Assembly (NCBI RefSeq): GCF_010634855.1 | Contig: NZ_MWLQ01000011.1 | Span: forward strand, 434,001-498,000 | From: Microbacterium sp. B35-30 | Lineage (GTDB): Bacteria > Actinomycetota > Actinomycetes > Actinomycetales > Microbacteriaceae | Reading direction: 5' to 3' | DNA: 64,000 bases | In this document: positions 48,112 to 56,028 of the stretch, one piece after another | Layout of the letters: the number at the start of each line of letters is the position of its first letter | How positions within the stretch are numbered: position 1 is the first letter of the stretch | The notes under the pieces: model-generated | What the model was told of the DNA's origin: nothing | Seen by the model: the letters and a program-made list of their open reading frames with translations, nothing else | The model's database searches: none | Program-made: the position numbers and the translations under genes

Positions 48112-48923
48112 GCGGCCTCCGTCCCCGTCGATCCGGTGCCGAGGTATGCACTCTGCACGAGAGGGTCCTCCATGATCCGCTGTGGCGTGTCGTAGGCGAT
48201 GATCGTGCCGAAGTACATGACGGCGACCTTCTCGACGAGACCCATCAGCACGTCGATGTGGTGCTCGACCATGAGCAGGGTGCAGCCCTTCTCCCGCTGC
48301 ATCGCCCGGATGTTCTCGACGAGCCCCGGCACGTCGCCCGAGCCGACGCCCGCCATCGGCTCGTCGAGCAGGACGATGCTCGACTCCGTCGCCAGCAGCA
48401 CCGCGATCTCGAGCTTGCGCTTGTCGCCGTGCGAGATGTCGCCCGCGAACGCGTCGCGCATGTGCCCGAGCCCGACGACGTCGAGCTTCGCCAGCGCGAG
48501 CTCGGTCGCGGCATCCGTCCGTCTCGGGAAGCGCAGCAGAGACCCCGACCCGCCCAGCGACACCTGTGCCGCCAGACGCACGTTCTCGAGCACCGAGAGC
48601 TTCGGGAAGAGGCTGGCCGTCTGGAAGGTGCGCCCGAGTCCCGCTCGAGCCCGCGCGGGCACGGATGCCGTCGTGATGTCGCGGCCGTCGAGCAGGACGC
48701 GTCCGGCGGCGGGCTTCATCAGCCCCGAGATCACGTTGAAGAGCGTGGTCTTGCCGGCGCCGTTCGGGCCGATGACGCCCACCAGTGATCCGGCGGCGAT
48801 GTCGAGTTCGACCTCTTTGAGGATCGTCGCGCCGCCGATCTGCAGGCCGAGACCCTCGATGCGCAGCGGCGAGCCGCGGCGGGCGGCATCCGCGGCGGGC
48901 GCGGACGGGACGGACGTGCTCAT
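48108..48923 (-). CDS. livG: ABC transporter ATP-binding protein, LivG type
   Basis: ATPase of 271 residues. Walker A is GPNGAGKTTLFN (about residues 52-63), followed by the LivG strand GLGRTFQTASLFPKLSVLENV. The signature is the LivG variant ISHGDKRKLEIA, and Walker B is IVLLDEPMAGVG. LLMVEHHIDVLM completes the site. It is separated from the substrate-binding-protein gene by 126 bases that hold a stem-loop, and is fused by overlaps to all genes downstream. Confidence 0.93.
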   Translation of the reverse strand: MSTSVPSAPAADAARRGSPLRIEGLGLQIGGATILKEVELDIAAGSLVGVIGPNGAGKTTLFNVISGLMKPAAGRVLLDGRDITTASVPARARAGLGRTFQTASLFPKLSVLENVRLAAQVSLGGSGSLLRFPRRTDAATELALAKLDVVGLGHMRDAFAGDISHGDKRKLEIAVLLATESSIVLLDEPMAGVGSGDVPGLVENIRAMQREKGCTLLMVEHHIDVLMGLVEKVAVMYFGTIIAYDTPQRIMEDPLVQSAYLGTGSTGTEAA

Positions 48924-48961
48924 GGGCTGAGTGCCTCTCGTAGTGCCTGATGGTCGGGTGC

Positions 48962-49019
48962 CGAGCGCAGCGAGCGGACGGAACGCGCTGTCGCGCGCCG
49001 TGTCGTCTCGCTGCGCTCG
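48962..49019 (-). repeat. Intercistronic stem-loop between binding-protein and ATPase genes
   Basis: CGAGCGCAGCGAG (48962-48974) and its perfect complement (49007-49019) form a 13-bp stem around a 32-base loop that itself has GCGCGC pairs. It fills the only gap in the operon. Such hairpins often protect the abundant binding-protein message from decay. The sequence style resembles the REP-like element at 35.0-35.1 kb. Confidence 0.65.
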
Positions 49020-49049
49020 ATCACCCGTCGCTGCGCGGGACGGCCGGTG

Positions 49050-50249
49050 CTACTCGACTTCGGCCGGCGCGACGTCGTCCGCCGCAACCGTGTCGACGAG
49101 CTCGGGCACGAACGTGCCGTCCTGCGCGACGAGCTTCGTCTGGTACATCTCCTGGATGAGGGCGTGGTCGCTCGCGCGGACCGTCATGGCGCCCTTCGGC
49201 CCCTCGAACTCGAAGCCTTCGAGCGCCGAGACCATGGCGTCGACGTCGCCTTGGCCCTCCTTGACGGCCTGGACGATCATGATGGCCGCGTTGAACCCGT
49301 CGGGGCTGAACAGGTCAGGGGTGCCGCCGGTCTCCTCGATCGCCTCGACCATCGCGGTGTTCACGTCGTTGTCGGGCGCGCCCGGGAAGTAGTGGTTGAG
49401 GAAGTTGATCTTCTCGGATGCCTCGCCGTAGGCGCCGAACGTCGCGGAGTCGCCGAGCCCGGTGACGACCGGAATCTCGTCGAGCACGCCCTGCTGGCTC
49501 ATCGCCTGCCACATCGCACCCGAGGTGGCGCCGGCCCACGCCACGAAGACGAGGTCGGGGCTGCCGGCGAGCACCTGCTGCGCGAACGGCGTGAACTCGG
49601 TGGCGTCTTCGGCGACGAGCACGGAGTTGACGGTGGCGCCCTGGCCGCCGAGGATGGCGTCGACTGCCGCGACGTTGCCCTGGCCGAAGGCGTTGTCCTG
49701 CGCGAACACCGTCACGGTCTTGCCCTCGATGTCCTCGAGGAAGGTTCCCGCGGTGGCGACGTCCTGCGCGCTCTGGCGCCCGGAGCGGAACGTGTAGTCG
49801 TTGATGCCGGTGACGGCGTCGGCGGCCGCCGGACCCGAGATGTAGAGCACCTTGTTCTGTTCGGCCTGCTCGGCGACGGCGAGCGCGACGCCCGACGATG
49901 CCGTTCCGGCGATGATGTTCACGCCTTCGCCGATGAGCTCCTTGACAGCAGTGACCGCCTTGTCGGGGTCGCCCGCGTCGTCCCGGTTCTCGATGGTGAT
50001 GGTCGTGCCGTCGATCTCGCCTGTGCCGTCGGTGGCGTAGTCGAGCCCGGCCTCGAAGCCATCGAGGTACTGCTTGCCGTAACCGGCGAGCGGACCGGAC
50101 TCGCTCGTGACGATGCCGACGGTCACCTCTTCGGGCCCGCCGCCGTCGGTGGCCTCACTGCTCGGCTCGGCCGACGGCGCGCATGCCGCCAGGGCCAGCG
50201 CTGCCGTGACGACCACGGAGCCCAGGAGCAACTTCTTCGTAACCCGCAT
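49050..50249 (-). CDS. ABC transporter substrate-binding lipoprotein, HAAT family
   Basis: Lipoprotein of 399 residues that captures the substrate outside the membrane. The signal peptide ends in a lipobox LAACAPS (Cys near residue 23), then a Ser/Glu/Gly-rich linker. The mature part is a Peripla_BP_6 fold: VTVGIVTSESGPLAGYGKQYLDGFEA, GTASSGVALAVAEQAEQNKV, VFAQDNAFGQGNVAA and the SPDGFNAAIMIVQAV strand. The ATG at 50249 is used, and an ATG at 50266 would add a few residues before the signal. It leads the ABC operon and is divergent from the MarR gene. Confidence 0.9.
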   Translation of the reverse strand: MRVTKKLLLGSVVVTAALALAACAPSAEPSSEATDGGGPEEVTVGIVTSESGPLAGYGKQYLDGFEAGLDYATDGTGEIDGTTITIENRDDAGDPDKAVTAVKELIGEGVNIIAGTASSGVALAVAEQAEQNKVLYISGPAAADAVTGINDYTFRSGRQSAQDVATAGTFLEDIEGKTVTVFAQDNAFGQGNVAAVDAILGGQGATVNSVLVAEDATEFTPFAQQVLAGSPDLVFVAWAGATSGAMWQAMSQQGVLDEIPVVTGLGDSATFGAYGEASEKINFLNHYFPGAPDNDVNTAMVEAIEETGGTPDLFSPDGFNAAIMIVQAVKEGQGDVDAMVSALEGFEFEGPKGAMTVRASDHALIQEMYQTKLVAQDGTFVPELVDTVAADDVAPAEVE

Positions 50250-50300
50250 GTGCGTGCCTTTCCCCATTGGAAGGATCTGGTGCCCCAAATCGGCGCTTCG

Positions 50301-50314
50301 TCTCAAACATGAGA
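50301..50314. promoter_or_regulatory. Short palindrome in the leader of the ABC operon
   Basis: TCTCA-AACA-TGAGA lies about 52-65 bases upstream of the binding-protein start in an unusually AT-rich leader. It could be an operator for the TetR protein of the operon. Evidence is limited to the symmetry and the location. Confidence 0.35.
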
Positions 50315-50414
50315 TCCGATTCAGGTTCTTGCAATCTAAGGAACCACCGACCTCCGCGCAAGTCGAGAAGCCGGCCCTCACAGTGTCGTTACCCAATCGG
50401 GACGATGCGCGATT

Positions 50415-50445
50415 GCATACCTGCGATATATACTAGCGGTATGCT
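50415..50445 (+). promoter_or_regulatory. MarR promoter and candidate operator
   Basis: GCATACC (50415-50421) and GGTATGC (50438-50444) are perfect inverted arms of a 30-base site. TATGCT (50440-50445) is a -10 that ends 6 bases before the marR ATG, so the right arm lies in the promoter of a leaderless gene and fits autorepression. The centre is AT-rich. Confidence 0.6.
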
Positions 50446-50451
50446 TATCGA

Positions 50452-50907
50452 ATGACCCACGACCGAGACATCGAGACTCTCATCGTCGCCGCGCACGCAC
50501 TCACCCGGCTCGCGGCGCTCGAGACCGCCAACGACGCCCCCGCCGCACAGTGGCGCACGCTCACGATCCTGCGCGAGAACGGGTCACTGCGGATCGGTGA
50601 ACTCGCCCGCCTCAGCCGCGTCACGCAGCCGGGCATGACGCGTCTGGTCGGCCAGATGGCCGACCACGGCCTGGTGGCCAAGACGACGGATGCCGGGGAC
50701 TCACGTGCGACGGTCGTCGAGGTGACCCCACTGGGCCTCGAGGCACTCCAGACCTGGATGCTGCAGCTGACCGCCGCCCTCGCGCCGCACTTCCACGACC
50801 TCGAGCCCGAGGAATGGGAAGCACTGCGCACGACGGCTGCCGTCCTCACCCGCAAGCTCGATCGCACCCGCAGCGACGCCACCGCGACCGCCGAGGCCAC
50901 ACGATGA
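50452..50907 (+). CDS. MarR-family transcriptional regulator
   Basis: Winged-helix regulator of 151 residues. The core is WRTLTILRENGSLRIGELARLSRVTQPGMTRLVGQM (key part ELARLSRVTQPGMTRLV, about residues 48-64), followed by the wing TTDAGDSRATVVEVTPLG. It overlaps the MFS exporter gene by 4 bases and is probably its repressor, binding the palindrome just upstream. It also stands divergent from the ABC operon and could affect it. Confidence 0.92.
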   Translation: MTHDRDIETLIVAAHALTRLAALETANDAPAAQWRTLTILRENGSLRIGELARLSRVTQPGMTRLVGQMADHGLVAKTTDAGDSRATVVEVTPLGLEALQTWMLQLTAALAPHFHDLEPEEWEALRTTAAVLTRKLDRTRSDATATAEATR

Positions 50908-52136
50908 GCGCGCACGGCGACAGCACGGCCTCGGTCTGGCGCCAGCCGGCGCAGGTGTGGGCGGTCGCGTTCGCCTGCGTAATCGCTTTCATGGGCATCG
51001 GTCTCGTCGACCCGATCCTCCCGGCGATCGCCGAGTCGCTGCAGGCGAGCCCGGTGCAGACCGAACTGCTGTTCACGAGCTATCTGCTCGTCACCGGCCT
51101 CGCGATGCTCGTCACCAGCTGGATCTCGAGCCGCATCGGCGCGAAGGCGACCCTGCTCATCGGACTTGCTCTCATTGTCGTATTCGCGCTGCTGTGCGCG
51201 CTCAGCGGCAGCGTCGACGCGATCATCGGCTTCCGCGCCGGGTGGGGCCTCGGCAATGCGCTGTTCATCTCGACGGCGCTGGCGACCATCGTCGGCGCGG
51301 CATCCGGTGGGAGCGGCGCCGCCATCGTCCTGTACGAGGCGGCTCTCGGCCTGGGCATCGCGATCGGTCCCCTTCTCGGCGGGCTTCTCGGCGAGGTGAG
51401 CTGGCGGGGCCCGTTCTTCGGCGTCGTCGTGCTCATGGCGATCGCGTTCCTCGCGGTGCTCGTGCTCCTGCGCGGGCCGAGCGAGAAGCCCGCGCCCGTG
51501 CCACTGTCAGCGCCTCTCAAGGCGCTTCGGATCCCGTCGCTCGCCGTGCTGGCCGGCACCGCGCTGTTCTACAACATCGGCTTCTTCGTGCTGCTGGCGT
51601 TCTCGCCGTTCCCGCTCGGATTCGGCGCGATGGGCATCGGCTTCACGTTCTTCGGCTGGGGCGTCGCCCTCGCCATCACGAGCGTATGGGTGGCGCCGCT
51701 GATGATGCGCTACCTGGCCCGCACGACCGTCATGCTGATCACCCTCCCGCTGCTCGCCATCGACCTGGTCGCCGCGGGCATCGTCGTCGAGGATGCCACC
51801 GCACTCGTCGTCTGCATCATCGTCGGCGGACTGCTGCTCGGCGTCATGAACACCGTGCTGACCGAATCCGTCATGGAAGCCACCGACCTCTCCCGCTCGG
51901 TGGCGTCGTCGTCGTATTCCGCGGTGCGGTTCCTGGGCGGCGCGGCCGCTCCTCCGATCGCCGCTCTACTGTGGCACCTCTACGGACCGACCGTGCCGTA
52001 CGTGTTCGCCGCGGCATCCGTCGTCATCGCCACCGCGACGATCCTCTTCGGCCGCCGCGCACTCGCCCGCATCGACGAGCGCGAAGCGGATGCCGCCGAC
52101 GAGGCCGCAGCCGTGCTCGTCGGCGACGCCGCCTGA
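50904..52136 (+). CDS. MFS transporter, DHA1-type
   Basis: Twelve-helix MFS protein of 410 residues. The first helix has FMGIGLVDPILPAIAESLQ, the motif D region of drug:proton antiporters. The loop 2-3 motif is weak (ISSRIGAKATL), and motif C appears as EAALGLGIAIGPLLGGLLG. It is coupled to the MarR gene. A multidrug or metabolite efflux role is likely; the substrate is unknown. Confidence 0.88.
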   Translation: MSAHGDSTASVWRQPAQVWAVAFACVIAFMGIGLVDPILPAIAESLQASPVQTELLFTSYLLVTGLAMLVTSWISSRIGAKATLLIGLALIVVFALLCALSGSVDAIIGFRAGWGLGNALFISTALATIVGAASGGSGAAIVLYEAALGLGIAIGPLLGGLLGEVSWRGPFFGVVVLMAIAFLAVLVLLRGPSEKPAPVPLSAPLKALRIPSLAVLAGTALFYNIGFFVLLAFSPFPLGFGAMGIGFTFFGWGVALAITSVWVAPLMMRYLARTTVMLITLPLLAIDLVAAGIVVEDATALVVCIIVGGLLLGVMNTVLTESVMEATDLSRSVASSSYSAVRFLGGAAAPPIAALLWHLYGPTVPYVFAAASVVIATATILFGRRALARIDEREADAADEAAAVLVGDAA

Positions 52137-52220
52137 GGCCGGCGCCGGCGCTGTCGGGTGGCAGCGATCTCGATTCGGCCTTGGCTCTCTCGGTCCCTAT
52201 CGTCGTGCCACGGTCGCGCG

Positions 52221-52226
52221 GATAAT
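52221..52226 (+). promoter_or_regulatory. -10 element GATAAT for a leaderless mRNA
   Basis: GATAAT ends 6 bases before the ATG at 52233. No ribosome site is present. It fixes the start of the unknown gene. Confidence 0.5.
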
Positions 52227-52232
52227 GAGAGC

Positions 52233-53075
52233 ATGGACGCCCCTCGGGGGTCGGCCGGGCGCGAGGAATCGGATCAGTTCGAGCGCTCGCGGCAACGCGG
52301 ATACGGACCGGATGCTGACATTGCAGCTGATGGCGTCGAGCGCGAGCTGAACGACCTGCGCGCACGGGCGTATGGTCCTGAAGCCGACATCGAGGCCGAC
52401 GCTTTCGCCGTGGCGAGGTTGATCGAACTCGAAGCGGCCAATGTCGCCGCGGGGCCCCCCGTCGGCGCCACCGCTTCTGTCGACCACCGCACGGCTGATG
52501 CTGCACCGACGTCCGCTCCCGCCCTCGAAGACACCGCGGTCAGCCCAACGGCGCAGAGGGCGGAGCCGATGATCCCGGCGACCTCGGACATGGGCTCCGG
52601 GCGGTCGCTGAGGCAGCGTGCGACGCTCACGCGAAGCCGCGCATCGTTCATGGTCGGGTCGATCGTGGTCGTCGCGATCCTCATCTACGCCGCTGTCTGG
52701 CTCCTCTCACCGCACCCGGAGGCGTCGCTGCAAGCGACCGCGGCCGGCCCGGAGAGCAGTGATGTCCAAGCGCTGACTGCCAACGTAGGCGACCCGGACA
52801 TGTCCACACTGCACCACTTCGAGCGTTACCGCGACATAGAGGTCTGGTCCGTCGAGAACGGCGTGGGCGACATCTGCCTCATCGCCTGGGACCGTGGCGG
52901 CGGTCGATTCGAGTTTCAGTGCCTACCTCCCGGGATCGAGCTCGCCGTCCATATGAGGGTGGTGGCGGAGGCGGCCGACGGCTTCGGTGATTGGCTCGCG
53001 GACCGCAGCGTCATCAGCCTCCACCTCCGCAAGGACACCGTGGACGTTTTCGTCCACCCTCCACCACCTGACTGA
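52233..53075 (+). CDS. Unknown single-pass membrane protein with YGPxADI repeats
   Basis: Protein of 280 residues not assigned to a known family. The N-terminal 60 residues carry two repeats of a unit like RGYGPDADIAADGVEREL and RAYGPEADIEADAFAVARL (about residues 22-65). A Thr/Ala/Pro linker follows, then a membrane helix FMVGSIVVVAILIYAAVWLL (about 140-159). The outside domain of 120 residues contains DIEVWSVENGVGDICLIAWDRGGGRFEFQC in two strands with a Cys pair. The start is fixed by the GATAAT promoter 6 bases upstream. Function unknown. Confidence 0.75.
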   Translation: MDAPRGSAGREESDQFERSRQRGYGPDADIAADGVERELNDLRARAYGPEADIEADAFAVARLIELEAANVAAGPPVGATASVDHRTADAAPTSAPALEDTAVSPTAQRAEPMIPATSDMGSGRSLRQRATLTRSRASFMVGSIVVVAILIYAAVWLLSPHPEASLQATAAGPESSDVQALTANVGDPDMSTLHHFERYRDIEVWSVENGVGDICLIAWDRGGGRFEFQCLPPGIELAVHMRVVAEAADGFGDWLADRSVISLHLRKDTVDVFVHPPPPD

Positions 53076-53139
53076 GCCCGACTCGAAATGGCTCGCGTGG
53101 AGCGCGACCCGCCAGTCGCCACTAACCGCCGTGGATAGG

Positions 53140-53163
53140 GGGCGTCACAACCGCGTGACGCCC
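53140..53163 (+). terminator. Hairpin after the unknown membrane gene
   Basis: GGGCGTCAC and GTGACGCCC pair over 9 bases with loop AACCGC, 65 bases after the stop. A weak T-containing tail follows. Confidence 0.5.
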
Positions 53164-53224
53164 TGAATCTCCGGGCTCAGTTGGCGATGAGCTGGTGAGG
53201 GGCATGCGAGTCACCGCCTACGAC

Positions 53225-53265
53225 GAAACCCCCGGCCGCACTTGCCAGCGCTGACCGGGGGTTTC
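53225..53265 (-). terminator. Intrinsic terminator after tRNA-Lys
   Basis: GAAACCCCCGG and CCGGGGGTTTC pair over 11 bases with a 19-base loop that can pair further. It starts 7 bases past the tRNA 3' end on the minus strand and closes with TTTC. It resembles the tRNA-Gln terminator. Confidence 0.75.
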
Positions 53266-53272
53266 TCATCGG

Positions 53273-53345
53273 TGCACCCCCTGGGACTTGAACCCAGAAC
53301 CCACTGATTAAGAGTCAGTTGCTCTGCCGATTGAGCTAGAGGTGC
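53273..53345 (-). tRNA. tRNA-Lys (anticodon CTT)
   Basis: Cloverleaf on the minus strand with acceptor arms GCACCTC and GGGGTGC, D loop AGCTCAATCGGCAGAGC, anticodon loop with CTT (ACTGA-CTCTTAA-TCAGT) and T loop TTCAAGT. Discriminator A. CCA is not encoded, unlike tRNA-Gln in this window. Length 73. Confidence 0.96.
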
Positions 53346-53426
53346 GCAGTTCACAACGAGGCGAACCGAGGACCAACATTAGCATCACGATCGCGTCTCG
53401 TGAAATCGAGACGGGAGCGCCGCCGC

Positions 53427-53432
53427 TATCCT
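53427..53432 (+). promoter_or_regulatory. -10 element TATCCT for a leaderless mRNA
   Basis: TATCCT ends 7 bases before the GTG of the HisN-type gene. No ribosome site is present. Confidence 0.5.
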
Positions 53433-53439
53433 GGATCGT

Positions 53440-54267
53440 GTGACCACCCCTCTCCCCGCAGCGACGTTCGACACGCCGTTCGAGGGAGACCTTCACGGCG
53501 ATCTCGAACTCGCTCTGCGCCTCGCCGACGCGGCGGATGCGGCATCCATGTCCCGCTTCGATGCGGCGGATCTCGACATCCAGGTGAAGGCCGACAGCAC
53601 TCACGTGACCGAGGCCGATCTTGCCACGGAGCGCGCTCTGCGCGCGGTGCTCGAGACCGAGCGTCCCGCCGACGGCATCTTCGGCGAGGAGTACGGCGTC
53701 ACGGGCGATTCGAACCGGCAGTGGATCATCGACCCGATCGACGGTACGGCGAACTACCTCAAGGGCATCCCGATGTGGACGACCCTCATCGCCCTCGCGA
53801 TCGATGGCGTGCCCCGCGTCGGCGTGGCCAGCCAGCCTGCGATCGGCCGGCGCTGGTGGGCCGCCACGGGCCTCGGCGCCTGGACCAACACACCCTCGGG
53901 TGAGACGCGACGCCTCCGCGTGTCGACCGTGGACGCGATCGCCGACTCCAGCGTGAGCTTCCAGAGCATCGGGCAGTGGCGGGATGCCGGCAAGCTCGAC
54001 GCCCTCGAGCGCCTGACGTCGTCGGTGTGGCGCGACCGCGGCTACGGCGACGCCTGGCCGTACATGCTGCTGGCCGAGGGGCGCCTCGAATTCGTCGCCG
54101 AGTTCGGCGTCAAGGAGTACGACATCGCCGCGCTCGCGCCCATCGTGACCGAGGCGGGCGGCAGGTTCACGTCGTTCGACGGCCGCGACTCGCTGTCGGA
54201 GGGCTCCTCACTGGCGACGAACCGCGTGCTCCACGACGCGTATCTCGACCTGCTCCACTCCTCCTGA
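53440..54267 (+). CDS. hisN: Histidinol-phosphatase of the inositol monophosphatase family
   Basis: IMPase-fold phosphatase of 275 residues. The metal sites are intact: GEEYG (about residues 84-88), WIIDPIDGTANYLKG (94-108) and the late KEYDIAALAPIVTEAGG. The pattern TEADLATERALRAVLE is typical of actinobacterial HisN, which releases histidinol. The GTG start is supported by TATCCT 7 bases before. No other histidine gene is near, which is common for hisN. An inositol monophosphatase role remains possible. Confidence 0.85.
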   Translation: MTTPLPAATFDTPFEGDLHGDLELALRLADAADAASMSRFDAADLDIQVKADSTHVTEADLATERALRAVLETERPADGIFGEEYGVTGDSNRQWIIDPIDGTANYLKGIPMWTTLIALAIDGVPRVGVASQPAIGRRWWAATGLGAWTNTPSGETRRLRVSTVDAIADSSVSFQSIGQWRDAGKLDALERLTSSVWRDRGYGDAWPYMLLAEGRLEFVAEFGVKEYDIAALAPIVTEAGGRFTSFDGRDSLSEGSSLATNRVLHDAYLDLLHSS

Positions 54268-54327
54268 CCTTCGCTCCGCTCCACCCACCTCCCCCCGACC
54301 GCCTCCCATCCCCCACGGAGACTCCCG

Positions 54328-54906
54328 ATGCCCGCCCCTCGCATCCTCGGCGCCGCTGCCGCCCTCGTCCTGTTCACGGTTCTCCTGTCGGCGTGCGCCG
54401 GCACCCCTGAGGCCGCCCCAGAAGAGACGGGCAACGCGGCGACGCCGACGACGGCCGCCCCCGAGCCCTCGGCGACCCCCGACCCTGAGCCCGCCGCCGC
54501 CGAAGACCCGACGTGCGAGACGATCATCGGCGAATCGGTGGTCGCGAACTTCGAGAGCCTCGGCTGGACCTCGCAGGCGTCACCCCTCTACATCGGCAGC
54601 ACCGAGATCGAGGACGGCCTCCAGTGCATGTGGGCCGACTTCGAGGGTCCTGCCGGTGACCACGGGCAGATGTTCGGCTGGGCGGCGCTCTCGGAAGACG
54701 AGGCCACCGACGCCCAGGAGGAACTCATCGCCCAGGGCTGGGTGCCCGAAGAGGCGCCTGAGGGTGTCTACATCACCGAGAGCGCCGACACGGCGATCGC
54801 GACGGATGCCGAGGGCTACGGCATGACGTACTTCTTCGCGAACGGGCAGGTGACGGTGGCCGACACGAAGCAGGGCCTGCTGCTGATCGAGTGGCCGAAG
54901 AGCTGA
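54328..54906 (+). CDS. Unknown secreted lipoprotein
   Basis: Protein of 192 residues with a lipoprotein signal ending LLSACAG (Cys near residue 23). A Pro/Ala/Glu/Thr linker follows (about 24-62) and then an acidic globular domain of 130 residues with a Cys pair (TCETIIG and LQCMW). GGAG stands before the ATG. It follows the HisN-type gene by 60 bases and may share its transcript. I do not recognise the domain. Confidence 0.8.
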   Translation: MPAPRILGAAAALVLFTVLLSACAGTPEAAPEETGNAATPTTAAPEPSATPDPEPAAAEDPTCETIIGESVVANFESLGWTSQASPLYIGSTEIEDGLQCMWADFEGPAGDHGQMFGWAALSEDEATDAQEELIAQGWVPEEAPEGVYITESADTAIATDAEGYGMTYFFANGQVTVADTKQGLLLIEWPKS

Positions 54907-54957
54907 CACGACCTGCGGGCGCCGGGGCGATCAAGCCGCGCGGCGCTGTCTCGTGGC

Positions 54958-55371
54958 TCACCGCACGCCCGCGAGCGTGAGCAGGCTCTCGAGGCCCTCA
55001 GGTGCGCCAGGCCAATGCCGCTCGATCGCCGGCCGCCCGGCCGTGCGGATCGTGTAGCGCAGCGCGATCGCGACGATGATGGCGTCGTCGGCATAACCGA
55101 GCACCGGGATGAAGTCGGGCACGAGGTCGATCGGCAGCAGCAGGTACACGAGCAGGCCACCCAGCCACCATCGCGTGCCCCGTGGAACCTCGGGATCGGC
55201 GACCAGTCGGCGCAGCAGCACCACGACATCGGCGACGAGCCACATGATCTGACGCCAGTCGACGTCGCGCCCGGCGCGACGGGCCTGCACCCACAGGATC
55301 AGGAGCAGCGCCGACCACAGCACCAGGAGGCCGGCGAGCGCCGACAGTACGGCGATCGCCCAGTCCGGCAT
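54958..55371 (-). CDS. DUF1232 (YkvA-type) membrane protein
   Basis: Protein of 137 residues with one helix at the N-terminus (about 4-28). A DUF1232 region follows with the signature VYLLLPIDLVPDFIPVLGYADDA (key residues PIDLVPDFIPVLGYADD, about 79-95). The domain is widespread but of unknown function. TACAGT lies 6 bases before the ATG, so the mRNA is probably leaderless. Its 3' end converges on the lipoprotein gene. Confidence 0.88.
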   Translation of the reverse strand: MPDWAIAVLSALAGLLVLWSALLLILWVQARRAGRDVDWRQIMWLVADVVVLLRRLVADPEVPRGTRWWLGGLLVYLLLPIDLVPDFIPVLGYADDAIIVAIALRYTIRTAGRPAIERHWPGAPEGLESLLTLAGVR

Positions 55372-55377
55372 CCGCCG

Positions 55378-55383
55378 ACTGTA
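55378..55383 (-). promoter_or_regulatory. -10 element TACAGT for a leaderless mRNA
   Basis: TACAGT on the minus strand ends 6 bases before the ATG of the DUF1232 gene. Confidence 0.45.
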
Positions 55384-55467
55384 ACACCGGTGGCGTAACG
55401 TCCGCCGGTGGTGGGCGACCGAGCAGAGGGCAAGGAACCGCGCGCGGACCGCGTAGGCTCGAACGCT

Positions 55468-56007
55468 ATGGCAATCGGCGTGACGATGTACACCTTCGAC
55501 ATCCAGCTGGCCGACGTCGATCGGGGCGTCTATGAGGATCTGTCGGTGCGCGTGGCGCAGCATCCGTCCGAGACCGACGCCTTCATGCTCACCCGGGTGC
55601 TCGCCTACTGCCTCGAGTACGAGGAGGGCATCGCCTTCAGCGAGGGCGTCTCGGCGACCGACGAGCCGGCCGTTCTCGTGCGCGACATGACGGGTGCATT
55701 GGTCGCCTGGATCGAGGTGGGGGCTCCGGATGCCGCGCGGCTGCACACCGGAAGCATGCAGGCCGAGCGCACCCGGGTCTACACGCACCGGGATCCGGGA
55801 AAGGTCGCGGCGCCATGGGCCGGGAAGCGGATCCACCGCGGCGACGAGATCCTGCTGAACAGCTTCGACCCCGGCTTCGTCGACGCGGCCACGGCCGTAC
55901 TGGCTCGCCGGAATACCATGACCGTCTCGATCACGGAGCGGCGGATCTACCTCGACCTCAACGCGACGAGCTTCGAGACCGACATCCACACGCAGACCGC
56001 CGCCTGA
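55468..56007 (+). CDS. YaeQ family protein
   Basis: Protein of 179 residues of the YaeQ family, a PD-(D/E)XK nuclease-like fold with no settled function. Marks are YTFDIQLADVDRGVYEDLSVRVAQHPSE (start region, key DIQLADVDRGVYE), AYCLEYEEGIAFSEGV and RIHRGDEILLNSF. Near the end it has RRIYLDL. The ATG at 55468 is supported by the homology start, and TAGGCT lies 8 bases before it. It is transcribed alone. Confidence 0.88.
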   Translation: MAIGVTMYTFDIQLADVDRGVYEDLSVRVAQHPSETDAFMLTRVLAYCLEYEEGIAFSEGVSATDEPAVLVRDMTGALVAWIEVGAPDAARLHTGSMQAERTRVYTHRDPGKVAAPWAGKRIHRGDEILLNSFDPGFVDAATAVLARRNTMTVSITERRIYLDLNATSFETDIHTQTAA

Positions 56008-56028
56008 CCCGACCGGGCGTAGCGCGGC

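Noticed and set aside
45375-50249. Branched-chain amino acid importer as a firm substrate call
   Set aside because: The family carries many other compounds, and the operon encodes a ligase and dehydrogenase that point to a carboxylic acid.
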